The translations under genes and the position numbers were made by a program. Positions 11,597 to 25,047 of a stretch of DNA of 64,000 nt are shown here, piece after piece. Under the pieces are notes generated by a model. That model saw only the letters and a list, made by a program, of their open reading frames with translations, was not told the origin of the DNA and did not search any database. The DNA lies in NCBI GenBank assembly GCA_029891345.1, contig CM056997.1, forward strand, positions 221,030,172 to 221,094,171, read 5' to 3'. The first letter of the stretch is position 1. Each line of letters opens with the position of its first letter. This DNA comes from Dryococelus australis. Lineage: Eukaryota > Arthropoda > Insecta > Phasmatodea > Phasmatidae.

Positions 11597-13889
11597 TGTT
11601 TGGTGCCTTCTTTCGGGGCCCTGCACCACTCGCCTGTACTTATACCTCATGAATAACAAGCCACGTTATAAATGAAATAAGAGTTAGCAGGAAGAGCTAA
11701 TGTGTCAGTGACACGGGCGGTTGGCAGCGGGCAGGGCCAACGTCGTATTGGGCGACAGCTGGCCATAGTGCAGACATCAAAAGGAGGCCGCCGATTCGCG
11801 CGCGTGCTATTGCGTTGGCCGGCCGTATAATAGGAGAGGGGGAAGGTTAGTGGGTGATGGATCTGCGGACCAGCACGTGGGCCGGTGTAGGGAGGGACTC
11901 CCTCCCTCACCCCTCCCCCCAGGATAATAACTACCGCTGAGACTACATCTCAGTGTCGCAACGTCCATCGCCGGTCTTGTCGTTGCGAAACTAACGAGAA
12001 TTCTGGATATGAAGGGTGCAGCCTATCAAGCCGTACTTTGCAAGTGTCCAAGGCCTTTACACACAGAGTACTTTAGAATACAGAGGTGTTTATACCATCG
12101 GCACACACTGGCCAACAATATATCGGCACACGCCAGCAACATCTGGGAAAGCCGTTCGCCAGTCAGCTCCTGGTAACTTACTCGCCAGCCGGCAGCATGT
12201 AGTAGCCAGTAAGGCCCAGGTCCCATAGCCGCACGCAGCCAACCACAGCCCTCATCAAAGGAACGTCCCTGCCATTTCGCCTCCGTATACAGTAAGTTAG
12301 TTAGGTACCCTATGGTCAACTATTGCGGGAACGCTAAGGGCGACGGGAGCAGGCGCACCAAATGCTTCGTCGCCTTAGTACGCACGACGCTAAACTGTAT
12401 CTTGCCGTTGGCCTAGCGAAACCGACTGTGAACACGCCTATTGCATACATTATATTACATTCTAGGTGAATGTAACAAACCATACACATGAAAATCCTCA
12501 ATTGTACCAGATAGTTACAGAAGCGCCACCAACACAATTCATCGCCAAGTTAAAATGGAATCTTTTTGCGCGAATATATAACAAGTGTTTGCCAAAGTAC
12601 AGATATCCGTGCCGATCTATATCTTCGTGAACAGGTAAGTCCTTACAGCACACAATATCTCTAACACCAGTATTATTAAGATGCTCTGCTGAAAACTCTG
12701 AAGAATGATGTGAATTATGTGAATAAAATATCTTCTTAACAATGATTTCCGTCGACTTCATATTTCGGTGCCTCATTTCAACAAAGTTTTAATGAGTTGG
12801 CGATATAATATTGCGCTCGCAGTAGTTTTCGCAAAGTCCACTGCAATATAATTTTACTTCAGCAATATACTATCGATAAAATTACTCTTATAAAGTGAAC
12901 GATGGAATATTATGTTACCCAGGAATCAATATTTGTTTTGGGACCCTGTCAACTCAACATTTTCCTGGCCGACAGCAGGCTAGTGATGGACGCTGCACTT
13001 TACAGAAAGCGTGCCCGATGGCATGGGCTCTAGAAACATTCCTAGATTTTCTCTTTTAAGAGTATAATGTGTAAGGAAATTCCCAACTTTCTAAGTAGCG
13101 TTGCTCAACATAGATAATTACGTTTAGCTGCAACCTCATACGTGGTATTATTTCCACACAAACTATAACTTATATTAAAAATTTCTATTAGAGTTTAGGA
13201 AGTTTACCAGAAATTTTTCACATTGCTTGAATATCTGTAAATATGTCGTACACTTAAACTGTTCAAGTAGTCCATGTAGGAGAGAATAGTGGCATGTTGT
13301 ACGATAATTTTAGCACGTAGCACGATAATTCATGTACGTTTAGCAGTATTTGAGGTACGTTGGGCGATGGTGCTCATGAGCGCGCCATGTCGCAGCCCCC
13401 GCCTCACGAACGCGCATACAACCAGCGCGTCTCGCCACGATAATTGGTCGCTAACAAACTGATTGTGCGGCGGCATGACGCCTCCCCGGCAACAAGCCTC
13501 CACTCGCTGTGTCTCATTTGAATTGTTACTGACCACTAATTCTCCCGGCGACAGTCACCCACGTTTCTTATTGCCAATTATTGCATTGCATTTCCTCTAT
13601 TGTACACTCTCGATGAGTTTGCTTTACGACACGTTTTCGTGGAAATGAAAATTTACAAATTTATTGATCAATAATAACTAACACTGAGATATTGACAAAA
13701 GTCACACAATTCTAAGAATAAGATTCTAGCAATAAAACCACACCTCGCATATCATTGCAATGCTTGTAACTCTACACAGACAATAGATGAAAGTAACAGC
13801 CAAAGGTAACCACAGGCAATGCAACCCAGCATTGCGCTGTGTTACTTCACCTCTGCAAAACGCACGAGCCAAACCTACCAGCGACTTGG
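11595..13889. other. No gene seen apart from a dispersed repeat
   Basis: 11.69-11.93 kb is GC-rich. The dispersed repeat at 12,040-12,305 is listed separately. The remainder, including the AT-rich stretch 12.4-13.3 kb, shows nothing I can name. Confidence 0.4.
12040..12305 (+). repeat. Dispersed repeat, copy A (partner at 25.05 kb)
   Basis: Ordered similarity to 25,048-25,350: CCAGCAACATCTGGGAAAGC here and CCAGCAACATTTCGGAACAC there; CTGGTAACTTACTCGCCAGC here and CTGGTAACCAACTTGTCAGC there; CCATTTCGCCTCCGTATA here and TCATTTCGCCTCTGTATA there. The two copies have the same orientation, and the second carries roughly 120 bp of extra sequence. I do not recognise the family. Confidence 0.6.
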
Positions 13890-14148
13890 AGGTACAGAGG
13901 TGGAGGTGGCTCTTAATATTGCGGTCTTCAGAGCCGATGAAAGTGAAGTAATATGAGTATGGAATAGCGTCGGAGTGCAAGGGAGGGGGAAACGGAATAT
14001 CCCCGAGAAAACCCGCATATGAGCGGCATCGTCCAACACGATTCCCACATGCGGAAACCCCGGATGTGACACCGCCGGGAATCGAACCCGGTTCGCCCAG
14101 GTGGAAGGCGAGTAGTCTAACCTCTACAACACCGGGACCTCGAAGGTG
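13890..14148 (-). repeat. tRNA-derived SINE, near full length
   Basis: On the minus strand, GTTGTAGAGGTTAGACTA (A-box region, plus 14,115-14,136) and GGGTTCGATTCCC (B box, plus 14,077-14,089) form the Pol III promoter of a tRNA-derived head. The body then reads TGGACGATGCCGCTCATATG and GGGTTTTCTCGGGGATATTC and ends in AAGAGCCACCTCC. The B box is a perfect match, so this is the best preserved head in the window. Related copies: 5.8, 20.1, 23.7 and 26.2 kb. Open frames across it are incidental. Confidence 0.88.
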
Positions 14149-14886
14149 GAGGCGTCGCCTCCGTCTTCGCCCATGAGCTCTCACTAGTTTTTTTTTTGGT
14201 ATTATAGACATAGCTTACTATCGGTCTAACTTTAATAATCTTTAGAAATCAGTGAAATAATTTTCTGTTTCCTAACAAAATTTTTTAACAAATTAGAAAC
14301 TCCTTTTCTTTTAATGGGCGTGGGCGTGAGCAAGGAAGTCGATGAGTCGTGGTAGGAATAGACCTTTTTTAAAGATGGACCCCTCACAGGAAAAAATGTA
14401 CTTTCTGTGCCCTTGGTGACCGACCGCTTCACTGTAGATTGCTTGTTCTACCGTTCAGACATAACTACTAACCGCAAGCGTCTTGCGACTTGCCCAATGG
14501 GAGAAGTCAGACAAGCATACAACATTTTGGAGTTTAGTCTGTAGCTACAAAATAAGGGGAATCTATAGTGTGTGATATGCAGTCCAGGACGCAGTCAGCT
14601 AACCGATAGACTTGCAACCTCGAGTCACAGTAGGACGTCATCGCCGACCCCGGGGGAGCGAGCCCCCGCAGAGGTTACGACCGGGCATGAGTAGGCTAGG
14701 GTTACCACCGCCACGCCGCGCCTCGCTCAACTGCACGTCGTAAAACTCGCGAGCGGCTGCCAACGTCTTTCTCTCTGCTGTGTAACACCACCTCGGAAAG
14801 CCACGTCCTATTTTTGCCCCTGCATAACTCGTTCAATGTTTACTCCTGGTGAACATACATGCAATTTCACGTTATAAGACGGGGCC
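14149..14886. other. No gene seen
   Basis: AT-rich to about 14.45 kb, then a GC-rich patch at 14.58-14.77 kb, leading into the 158-bp satellite. No family recognised. Confidence 0.4.
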
Positions 14887-17249
14887 AAGCTAAACTCCGC
14901 AGTCCTCTAACCACTACAGCAGCCTGTCACTTGCACATTGGCTGCCGTCTCAGACAGAACTCACTCTCCTGTTACACCGGGCCACACGGAGTGTACTGTA
15001 GTTACCAGAGTGCCGAGTGTTTACTATTACTTCTACAGAGCGCCAAGCTAAACTCCGCAGTCCTCTAACCACTACAGCAGCCTGTCACTTGCACATTGGC
15101 TGCCGTCTCAGACAGAACTCACTCTCCTGTTACACCGGTCCACACGGAGTGTACTGTTGCTACAAGAGTGCCGAGTGTTTACTATTGCTTCTACAGAGCG
15201 CCAAGCTAAACTCCGCAGTCCTCTAACCACTACAGCAGCCTGTCACTTGCTCATTGGCTGCCGTCTCAGGCAGAACTCATTCTCATGTTACACCGGGCCA
15301 CACGGAGTGTAGTGTAGTTACCAGAGTGCCGAGTGTTTACTATTGCTTCTACAGAGCGCCAAGCTAGACTCCGCAGTCCTCTAACCACTACAGCAGCCTG
15401 TCACTTGCTCATTGGCTGCCGTCTCAGACAGAACTCACTCTCCTGTTACACCGGGCCACACGGAGTGTACTGTTGCTACAAGAGTGTCGAGTGTTTACTA
15501 TTGATTCTACAGAGCGTCAAGATAAACTCCGCAGTCCTCTAACCACTACAGCAGCCTGTCACTTGCTCATTGGCTGCCGTCTCAGACAGAACTCACTCTC
15601 CTGTTACACCGGGCCACACGGAGTGTACTGTAGTTACCAGAGTGCTGAGTGTTTACTATTGCTTCTACAGAGCGCCAAGCTAGACTCCGCAGTCCTCTAA
15701 ACACTACAGCAGCCTGTCACTTGCTCATTGGCTGACATATCAGACAGAACTTACTCTCCTGTTACACCGGGCCACACGGAGTGTACTGTTGCTACAAGAG
15801 TGCCGAGTGTTTACTATTGCTTCTACAGAGCGTCAAGCTAGACTCCGCAGTCCTCTAACCACTACAGCAGCCTGTCACTTGCACATTGGCTGCGACTCAG
15901 ACAGAACTCACTCTCCTGTTACACCGGGCCACACGGAGTGTACTGTAGCTACCAGAGTGCCGAGTGTTTACTATTGATTCTACAGAGCGTCAAGCTAGAC
16001 TCCGCAGTCCTCTAACCACTACAGCAGCCTGTCACTTGCTCATTGGCTGCCGTCTCAGACAGAACTCACTCTCCTGTTACACCGGGCCACACGGAGTGTA
16101 CTGTAGTTACTAGAGTGCCGAGTGTTTACTATTGATTCTACAGAGCGCCAAGCTAGACTCCGCAGTCCTCTAACCACTACAGCAGCCTGTCACTTGCTCA
16201 TTGGCTGCCGTCTCAGACAGAACTCACTCTCCTGTTACACCGGGCCACACGGAGTGTACTGTAGATACCAGAGTACCGAGTGTTTACTATTGCTTCTACA
16301 GAGCGCCAAGCTAAACTCCGCAGTCCTCTAACCACTACAGCAGCCTGTCACTTGCTCATTGGCTGCCGTATCAGGCAGAACTCATTCTCCTGTTACACCA
16401 GGCCACACGGAGTGTACTGTAGCTACCAGAGTGCCGAGTGTTTACTATTGATTCTACAGATCGCCAAGCTAGACTCCGCAGTCCTCTAACCACTACAGCA
16501 GCCTGTCACTTGCTCATTGGCTGCCGTATCAGGCAGAACTCACTCTCCTGTTACACCAGGCCACACGGAGTGTACTGTAGCTACCAGAGTGCCGAGTGTT
16601 TACTATTGATTCTACAGATCGCCAAGCTAGACTCCGCAGTCCTCTAACCACTACAGCAGCCTGTCACTTGCTCATTGGCTGACATATCAGGCAGAACTCA
16701 CTCTCCTGTTACACCAGGCCACACGGAGTGTACTGTAGCTACCAGAGTGCCGAGTGTTTACTATTGATTCTACAGAGCGTCAAGCTAGACTCCGCAGTCC
16801 TCTAACCACTGCAGCAGCCTGTCACTTGCACATTGGCTGCCGTCTCAGGCAGAACTCACTCTCCTGTTACACTGTTCCACACGGAGTGTACTGTAGTTGC
16901 CAGAGTACCGAGTGTTTACTATTGCTTCTACAGAGCGCCAAGCTAAACTCCGCAGTCCTCTAACCACTACAGCAGCCTGTCACTTGCTCATTGGCTGCCG
17001 TCTCGGGACAGAACTCACTCTCCTGTTACACTGGCCACACGGAGTGTACTGTAGATACCAGAGTACCGAGTGTTTACTATTGCTTCTACAGAGCGTCAGC
17101 TAGACTCGCAGTCCTCTAACACTGCAGCAGCTGTCACTTGCACATGGCTGCCGTCTCAGGCAGAACTCACTCTCCTGTTACACTGTTCCACACGGAGTGT
17201 ACTGTAGTTGCCAGAGTACGAGTGTTTATATTGATTCTACAGAGCGCGT
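14887..17249. repeat. 158-bp satellite, about 15 copies
   Basis: The unit starts AAGCTAAACTCCGCAGTCCT, contains CCGTCTCAGACAGAACTCAC and CACACGGAGTGTACTGTAG, and ends TTCTACAGAGCGCC. Period 158 bp, similar to nucleosome spacing. Subtypes differ at TTGCTTC / TTGATTC and at GTAGTTACC / GTTGCTACA. Short overlapping frames recur every 158 bp because each unit contains the same stop pattern, so they are not genes. The last two units (about 17,000-17,249) carry many single-base losses. Confidence 0.95.
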
Positions 17250-18100
17250 TGGATAAGAGGAGGTTTAGTTATAGTCAGTTCATGGTTTCTTCGGACGTTT
17301 TGAAACGAACATTTGAAAAATCGCCCTACGCGTAACATATCAACCTGTTTTATCAATAACTTTTGTACTACATATATAAGTCAATGTAATTATCTTCAAG
17401 CTACTGTATGCTTGAATAAAGGAAACTTTAACTTAGTATCGTCTATGACTTGTATTTAATACTAAATAGAAAGAGTGAGAGCAGCGCTGTGTTCGCAACA
17501 GCTAACAAGAAATAGTTCACAGTTAAAATATTGTTTCATCATGGTTTTTTGGTATGCTATTTGAATATTAAACTTTGCCTAATGATATATTTAGATATTT
17601 AGGTAGCCCCGGTGTATACATATGTCACTGTTACCATTTAAAATAACAGCGCAAAATATAATGCATAGGCCAGGCGTGCGTGTGTGCATGTAGGTGTGTG
17701 TGTGATTGCAAATATTGGACGAGCGAAATTTATACGTTTTAACCGTAAAGTGATTTTATGACAAAGTTAATTACACTTCTGATTATTTTATCACAACGTA
17801 ACTTCGCCCTAGGTATTTTAAACACAATTGTGTAACGTTTATGTGATCTGAATTTTTGCCACAACCCTAATGAATTACTAAGGCCAGCCAGAAAATTTTT
17901 ATTGAATAGTAAAAGAAACCTAATATAAACTAAGTAGACTACATATGCAAATAAATATGAACTGAATAAAAGTGACAGTATGGCTACTCGTGCGCCTTTT
18001 CAACACTATCTTATTACTTTTTTTTCGCTGTTACGTAGAAATTAGCGACATGAGTTGCGTGTTTGAAATCACTGTCTTTTTCGTTGGACTGTGCTCCTTC

Positions 18101-18102
<2 letters not shown>
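17250..18102. other. No gene seen
   Basis: AT-rich sequence. A polyadenylation-like AATAAA lies near 17,415. Short GT-rich patch at 17.68-17.71 kb. No coding motif. Confidence 0.4.

Positions 18103-18182
<80 letters not shown>
18103..18182. repeat. (TA)n(CA)n microsatellite
   Basis: About 34 TA units followed by a short CA run. Confidence 0.95.
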
Positions 18183-18571
18183 CAACTAAGGTCGTCCTTT
18201 TAACGAAAACACACATCAATAACAAGAGGTCGAATAATACTATTCTTTCAACCACAGTTGTAACGATTAAACACAGTCGCTGCAAAATATTCATGTGTAA
18301 TATGTGTAATGTGCTATAATGTGTGTAATAAATATGCTAACAATTTAGGTACAATAATAACCGTCAATACAGATATTTTTAAAAAATCATCAAGCTGACC
18401 TAAATATCATCATAGGCCTAAATTGTCAATATTCGTAGGTAACGGTCTTTGAAATATGAGAGAATTCTTTGAACAGTTTTAACAGCCAACAACGAATTTG
18501 ACAGTTATAAAAGTAGAAGTCACATTCCAATGTTTATGTTTATGTGTAACGGAAGAACACGTAATCATTAA

Positions 18572-18700
18572 GCAAAAGTGGTAAGTTAGCAGGGCTTCAG
18601 AAATTTCCGAAGATATCGTGAATGGACTATATACTTGTATGTCCACCTTGCTATAGGCCATTCACGATAAAGTGAACGCTTTTGAAAACCATCTCATATC
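18572..18700. mobile_element. Two adjacent ends of the TTCACG-type TIR family
   Basis: A right-type end, TTAGCAGGGCTTCAG then ATATCGTGAATGGACTA, occupies 18,575-18,630. A left-type end, CTATAGGCCATTCACGATAA then AGTGAACGCTTTTGAAA, starts at 18,651. Both resemble the ends of the 54.22-61.96 kb element. The partner ends were not found, so these are solo or heavily decayed copies lying back to back. Confidence 0.5.
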
Positions 18701-20084
18701 TTATAATAGTAAATGAATTTATTTTATTTTAGGCTTAGACGTTATATTTCGAGGGCGGTGTAATATACACACTGCATTTATTACTTAAAAGGCAATATTT
18801 ATTTTAAAATGTGGTTTAAGGATCAAAATTGACTGAAAGGAAAAGTAACCAAAAATCTCACTTTACCGCAAAGAGCAGAGCATATATTGAATTGTAATGC
18901 AAAATTTGGGAACATCTCGACACTTGAAGAGAACATTTTCCCGACTATAGTTCCATTGTTCCCATGCGTTTTTTTTTCCATGATTTTAAATGAAAAAATC
19001 TATTAACTAAAATTCTTGTGAGAAAAATTCCAAATTTTTGAATGACTACGCAAATGAACACGATATAATGTAAATGATGTTAAGTATAAAATATCATTTG
19101 ATTGTACGATTTTGTACTCGGTATTGTATTGTCCTACAGTCGTACAGTAGAGTGTAGTGTGTGGTATGGTGTAAACCAATGTACCGTAGTGAGTGGGAAT
19201 ACACTGAAAAACAGCGCTGGTTTTCAATATGTAGTGAATGTAGGTGACTCACTTTTAGCTTCTCTCCGATATCTGTAGATATGTCCAGACCCCGCAGTGC
19301 TAGCCCATCAGCTTGCCAGTGACGTCAAAGTCAAATGATGAAAATGAGTTTCCTGTCTTAACGTCTTATTAAAAGTTTAGTAAGTTCTAAAAGCGGTTAC
19401 TTTAAAGAAAACAGCACAGTAACAACTGGAGTGATAACAATAAATTTGTTTCTGTAGGCTGAGCACGGTAAACAGAGCACTTGTAAAAGTCCTGTATAAG
19501 ATCTACTTGTAAGCACACTGACTGGTGACGTCATTCTGGTGGCGTGTACAGCTTGAGTTGGCCGCAGTTTATGCAGCTGTCTAATCTCTCTACCTGGCAC
19601 ATGAACTGCAGTGCAGAGTGTTTGAAATACGTATTTCTCTACGAAACTACGAAACACGCGTCGAATGAGCTGATTAACGAAAAGAGCACACATTTTAGAC
19701 GAGGGTTGTTGAGGCTTTCAAGACATTATAAACACTATTTTAGAGTACTCTAAAGTTGTTAAAAACTGATTTTTTAACGTGCTGTTTCTCAAAATATACG
19801 CGTCAGATACATTGAAAACGACTCAACGGCCCTGTACCCAGCCTACCGCAGACATTCCATAATGAAATAATATAGCGTGACCACTGAAAGTGCGATAGGT
19901 AGTTGCAGCGTGACGAGAACACTACACAGCAGTTCTGAGCTTTGCGCTTAACGGCGATGGCGCACTTGATGCGCGTGGCAGTATCGCCCTTATCGCTCCC
20001 GCACTTCTCTCCTCAAACAAAGGAAAAAGCTGCATGTAGGCGGGAGCCTAAGAACTCTCGATGTCGACGTTATCTGCGGTTATG
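18701..20084. other. No gene seen
   Basis: AT-rich to about 19.25 kb, more balanced afterwards. No recognised element and no frame with a family motif. Confidence 0.4.
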
Positions 20085-20322
20085 TGGGGGCCACGGTGAC
20101 TGAGCAGTTAGACAGCTCACCTCCCACCAAGGTGAACCGGGTTCATCCCCTCCCGGATTTTCGCAAGTGGGAATTGTGGCCGGACGATGCCGCTGGTCAG
20201 CGGGTTTTCTCGGGTATCTTCAGTTTCCCCATCCCTTGCTGTTCCATTCTCACCTTGCTTGACCCTCATCGGCTCTCAAGATTCCGTTGTTAAGAGCCGC
20301 CCAAATCTCTCAACTCAACTCG
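20085..20322 (+). repeat. tRNA-derived SINE, near full length
   Basis: The head reads CCACGGTGACTGAGCAGTTA, with a decayed B box GGTTCATCCCC at 20,140-20,150. The body reads CGGACGATGCCGCTGGTCAG, CGGGTTTTCTCGGGTATCTT and TTCCATTCTCACCTTGCTTG and ends in AAGAGCCGCCCAAATCTC. Body order matches the minus-strand copy at 13.9 kb, but the head differs more. Confidence 0.85.
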
Positions 20323-23300
20323 GTTATGTGAAGCTGGTCTAAGACTCAGGAAACGTCGGGAAGTCGGAAAGACAATAACGAAACCTGGGATCATGTTTTC
20401 CTCGAGCGAAAGTAGCAGGAAGCGAGACGTCGCCTGGGTAAGGTGATAGCGGACGAACGAACGGCGGCTCTTGTCGACTGGCGGGAACGGAGGATGTTCA
20501 AGTGTGGATGATGAAGAGGAGGCCGCGGGACTGCTAGGGAGATAGAACACGCGCACTACCGCACACATGATAGGACTCTCCGCCTGGCCTGGACGGCGCG
20601 GGCTGCGATTTACTGCTGTTGCCGGGGTCAGCCGCCCTCCTTCCTCCAGCAGCTGCAGACTCTCGCCTCACCTTGCTCACCGCCACCGGCGAGTAGCTCT
20701 CTGTGTAATGTACATGCTTTTACTCCTAACTCTTTGTTGGGGTTGCAACGTTTCAAAATAAAGTGAAATTTACACTTGTTTACATGTTTATGCTCAAGAA
20801 TCGTATTTATCTGGAGCTATTTCAGCCATTCGAGGAAATGATGTCCATTGTTCTCGCTGCAACAATGGCTAGGATACCCGAATTTCGCGAAAAGATTTCC
20901 CCACATGCTAGGTTTCAATATCCTATGCGCATTCCAGCAGTATTATTTTGCTTGTTGGAGGAGTGTGTGTTTGTGAGAAAACATTTTCTTACTTGACTAG
21001 CCAGTCAGAATTGGTTACTCCGCTACTGTACGTCTGTGATTCGAGGGTAGACGCCTGAGATGCGTAAGACCTAGATAATACAATCGCTTAAGTGTATCTG
21101 AGCTAAAGTGTTATGAGGTACAACTGGTCGTGAAATTTTTTCGCAAAATTCAAGTCTCCTTAAAATTGGCACTTTAAGTGGCGACCCTATCAATTTACTA
21201 GCGCAAAGTCTGTAGTACATTTCGCTACACAATACTGGTTTTGTGTGTTACGAATTGGTACATTTTGCGATAAGGCGGTGGGAAAAGGTAGTTTTCAGCT
21301 GTTTTGGAGAGCTCGGATATAGTATCTTGAAAGTAGTGTTCGTACGTCGCCCTTTGATGTGAGTGACAATAATTAGCTTTTCGAGGCTTTGCCTTGTGTC
21401 TGATTGTCCACTGCGTGTTGCCCTGCGCCTGGAATGCCTCGTGGCAAGTAGGGCACCAGCAGGCGCTGTGTGCTGCTAGAGTGCACTCTGCAGGCGTCTT
21501 TTCCAACTCTGTACTCCTAACTACTCTGTGGTAATGTGTTTTATCGAAATGAATTTGTGTTCGAATAATTTTGTGACAGCTCATGGCGTTTAAATACTGT
21601 TCTCAGAGTTGAAGGACATTTATTGATATCAACGATGTTCATACCAACCAAGGTGTACATGAGCTTTCGTGTTAAAATTGTGGCTATGAAGTATTAACCG
21701 AGGCCGCCAACTATCTCTTGAGATGAGAAATTTCACTACAGGTATTCTGTGCAGATGTGTGTCTACTTGTTTGACTGGGAATTTGCCTGATCTTCTCGCA
21801 TGGCAAATTGCACTGTGAACCAACTTCATTCTCAGGATACATATTGACACAGACATTGCGTTGTTCTAAGGATCATCAGACAATCTGGAAAAGAAGTCAA
21901 ATGACTTTGAAAATTAACAGCACGTGTCGGTACATTGGACCGTTTATTCTTATAGTAATTTGTTCAGAACAAAAATATGAAACCAGTCAAAATTTCAAAT
22001 GAATTAACCGTAAAATTAATGCCATGAGGCTTTATTTTGGAATTACCTGTCAGAAATGGGCTAACTGTCGAAAGAACTTAACAAAAAACTGAAGACGAAT
22101 GTCATTAAAGAGAGCGACAATAACTTGGACTAAAAATTGGGGAAATAATCTCGAGAAAAGGCGAAATGAAGAGATTAGAAGGTTTTTATCAGAGATGCGT
22201 CATAAGGGTGAACTGATACTAAAACGACACTATTCCGGAATAACATTTTCCTCAAAGAAAATATAGCTTCCATTATTATTTTAAACCTGGACAACGAAAC
22301 AGTCAATGGTAGGCCTATTATATCATAAGATGTAGCCTATCGATTCCTGGATGAAATATACCGTGTGATTCATTATAGATAACAGTGAGGCCCTAATGTC
22401 ACAAGCAATAGTGATGTACCTGAACTGTACTCGATGAAATTAACAATGTTATTGCGAGTGTAGCAGATAAAAATAAAGTGAGAGAACAGAATATGTGAAC
22501 TGCAGCCAACGAAGTAAACAATGCGACGTAGACGAAGGAGACGACGGTGGTCAGAAAATATATTGATTTTTAGTGATAAAGATGTATAGTTAACTCTAAA
22601 GATAATGGTAATATGAACATCGGCTTTGAGACATTACTTACGAGTACGACCGTGTATTGAAGAAAGTTAAGCACACTGCAGTCAGTAAAATAAGCACAGA
22701 AGTAGATATCTCAGCTAGCGAGTGGAACTCAGCGTGCCAACTACAGTCTGCAAAATAAACAATACTGTTACGCGAGAAGACACATTGCCGGCGGAGAGAA
22801 AGATGTTGTGTAAGACGCAGACAGTGGCGAAATGAACAACTGTGCTACTTTGGACAGACAAATGGGCTACCCAGAGGAACTGCACTCACCTGCACTGCAA
22901 ACGGCGAGGCGAACAGCACACTGCGACCCTCGGACACCTTGGCCCACGCACTCATCTCGTCGCCATTAGAGCGGCCAAGCCGGCATCCGAACCCACGTCT
23001 GGTGAGCCAGCGATTCGTCAACGCGCCTGCCGCCCGATCCCGTAGCAATTATTAATTGTCCGCCATAAATCCTTGCCGCGGGAGATTTATTACTTTATTT
23101 CGGAGGTTTTTTCTCCGCTCGACGATGGAAAATGTTTAATGAAGTTCGTACGAAGCGCGAAGTTGGTCTCATCTCCAACCAACACTACAAAAAAAAGTTC
23201 GCTTTAGTCACGCATATCAATTTGTCTGCGCGTGAACATAATTATACCTTAGACAACAACTACACGACAACGTGTTTACACTATTTCTAAGGTAGAAAAT

Positions 23301-23725
23301 CGAACAGAGAATAATTACTCTTACCCCATTAAAAGCAGTTTATTTTCCATTTGAAACAGAAACAACCGAAATATTTTCATTGCATTTCTAATAAGTTGCA
23401 ACTATTTAGGCTGCTAGTGCTACCAGCAATATTACTGTCGTAAAATTAACAAGAAATCGCTACAAACAACTAACATGTTAACTAAATACTCGTGATTTTT
23501 TAATCACGCTATTTAAAGAACTGTTATCAGAATTTAAGCTAAGTATTGACGAAGGATACAATTATAAAGAAAATGAAGGAACAGAAGCATGATGTATGGC
23601 CAAAAAAATGAAGATAAAACAAACGAAAAAAAAACCTAAACAATATTATTTAATCACCTATACAGTTTATTTTCGTGTACCTCCACAACAAACACTTAGC
23701 ATTCTAACAACACTTTCGCATGTAG
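20323..23725. other. No gene recognised
   Basis: 20.4-20.7 kb is GC-rich with open frames on both strands and no motif. 21.0-22.8 kb is AT-rich and unremarkable. 22.85-23.05 kb is GC-rich with two opposing short frames and no motif. 23.05-23.7 kb is AT-rich. I see no element ends or RNA genes. Confidence 0.4.
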
Positions 23726-23850
23726 TACTCGAGCCGGACGATGCCGATGGTCAGCGAGTTTCTTCGGGGGATCTCGCGTTTCCTCCGCTCTTACATTCCT
23801 ACACAGCTTCATACTCAGCTTGCTTCCCCCTTGCTGGCTTGCGGGACTGA
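23726..23850 (+). repeat. SINE body, head missing
   Basis: GAGCCGGACGATGCCGATGG and TCAGCGAGTTTCTTCGGGGG, followed by a TCATACTCAGCTTGCTT tail, match the body of the copy at 20.1 kb. The tRNA-like head is absent, consistent with 5' truncation. Confidence 0.78.
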
Positions 23851-25047
23851 ATTTCACGGGATAAGCGGCTGTTTCACCTCTGTTTTCTGAAGTACTCTGC
23901 GGCCGTGCTTTTAACTGAGTAACCTGCCACCGCTCTTGTAAGTAGCTCTAATCACATAACCTGGCGAGGATGTATCTGTTCGAAAGGCTAATGTCACGAA
24001 CCTCACACTAGCAGCAGCCTCCCTTCGAAGATATTAACGCAAAGCATGCTTTAGCTATTGCTTTCCATGCTGTGTGGTGATACCTAGGTCTCGACCAGCT
24101 AATGTGTGGCAGTTCGACAAAGTTAAACCGCTTTCTCAAGAGTATTTATGCAAGTAAAAATGTCTTTTTTAATAATTTATTGGTCAGTTTGATGATTGCA
24201 GCAGTCCTCTGTTTCAATATCGTGACGTTAAGTGCCGGTTTTCATTTTTTTTTTCCCCACCAAATAAGAGTTTTTTTTTACATCGTTTTACTTTTCCCAC
24301 AAGTGAAATTTTTTGAATGGAATAAATAAAAAGGAGCAAAATAAATATTTGGTATTTTATGTAGAAAATGTAAGACGTGGTTAAGGGATCTTGACAAATG
24401 CTGGGAACATAAACACAGTAAAATAGCCGTATAAAGCTTACTGTGCCCAACGTAGTTGTATGATACAGTGAATTATTTAGCCTGGTACGAGAAGGCCGGG
24501 AAATTTCTCGGAAAGCAAGGTAGACTCCACAATGCGGTTCTTATATTCAAGCCTCGGGTGTTGTTTTGCCCCAGACCAGTTAGCACTGCAGTCGATCCTT
24601 GTCTGCTTCAAGTTAGTCATGGGTCCAAACTCGCCAAGAGAACGTCTTACAAACTGCAATCGAAATGATATAGGAAGAATGTACTTTTGTTTCAAGTCTA
24701 GCTTGTTCTCGTAAATACGCGAGATCTCCAGGTGTACAGATATATGCTGGAAGCAGCGTGCTCATCTGTAGATAGGTGTACGGTGGAAACAGCTGAGAGG
24801 ATTAGCTGGCGGGCGACACAAGACGCGACGTTGGTGTGGCGACCTGACGACCCGCCGCCTGCCCACCAAAACCCGCGCCGTGCTGTATAATGAGCGGCGC
24901 GCGGAACCCCGCCTCGTCTACAATGACGAGCCTACACCCCGGGACACCCCCCCCCCCCCACCACGTGACTCAGCCCTGCCGACGACGACAACCACAAAGC
25001 GCCCCCACACAGTACTCACGTACACAAAGGCGATACATTCCTTCTGC
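23851..25047. other. No gene seen
   Basis: Mixed composition. GC-rich from about 24.78 kb, with a run of C near 24,950. No motif found. Confidence 0.4.

Noticed and set aside
13726..14211. 161-codon minus-strand frame over the SINE
   Set aside because: It runs through the Pol III promoter boxes and body of a SINE, so it is an accidental frame.
14859..17103. Series of about 69-codon frames every 158 bp
   Set aside because: They are the same segment of a satellite unit read repeatedly. Each ends at the same position of the unit.
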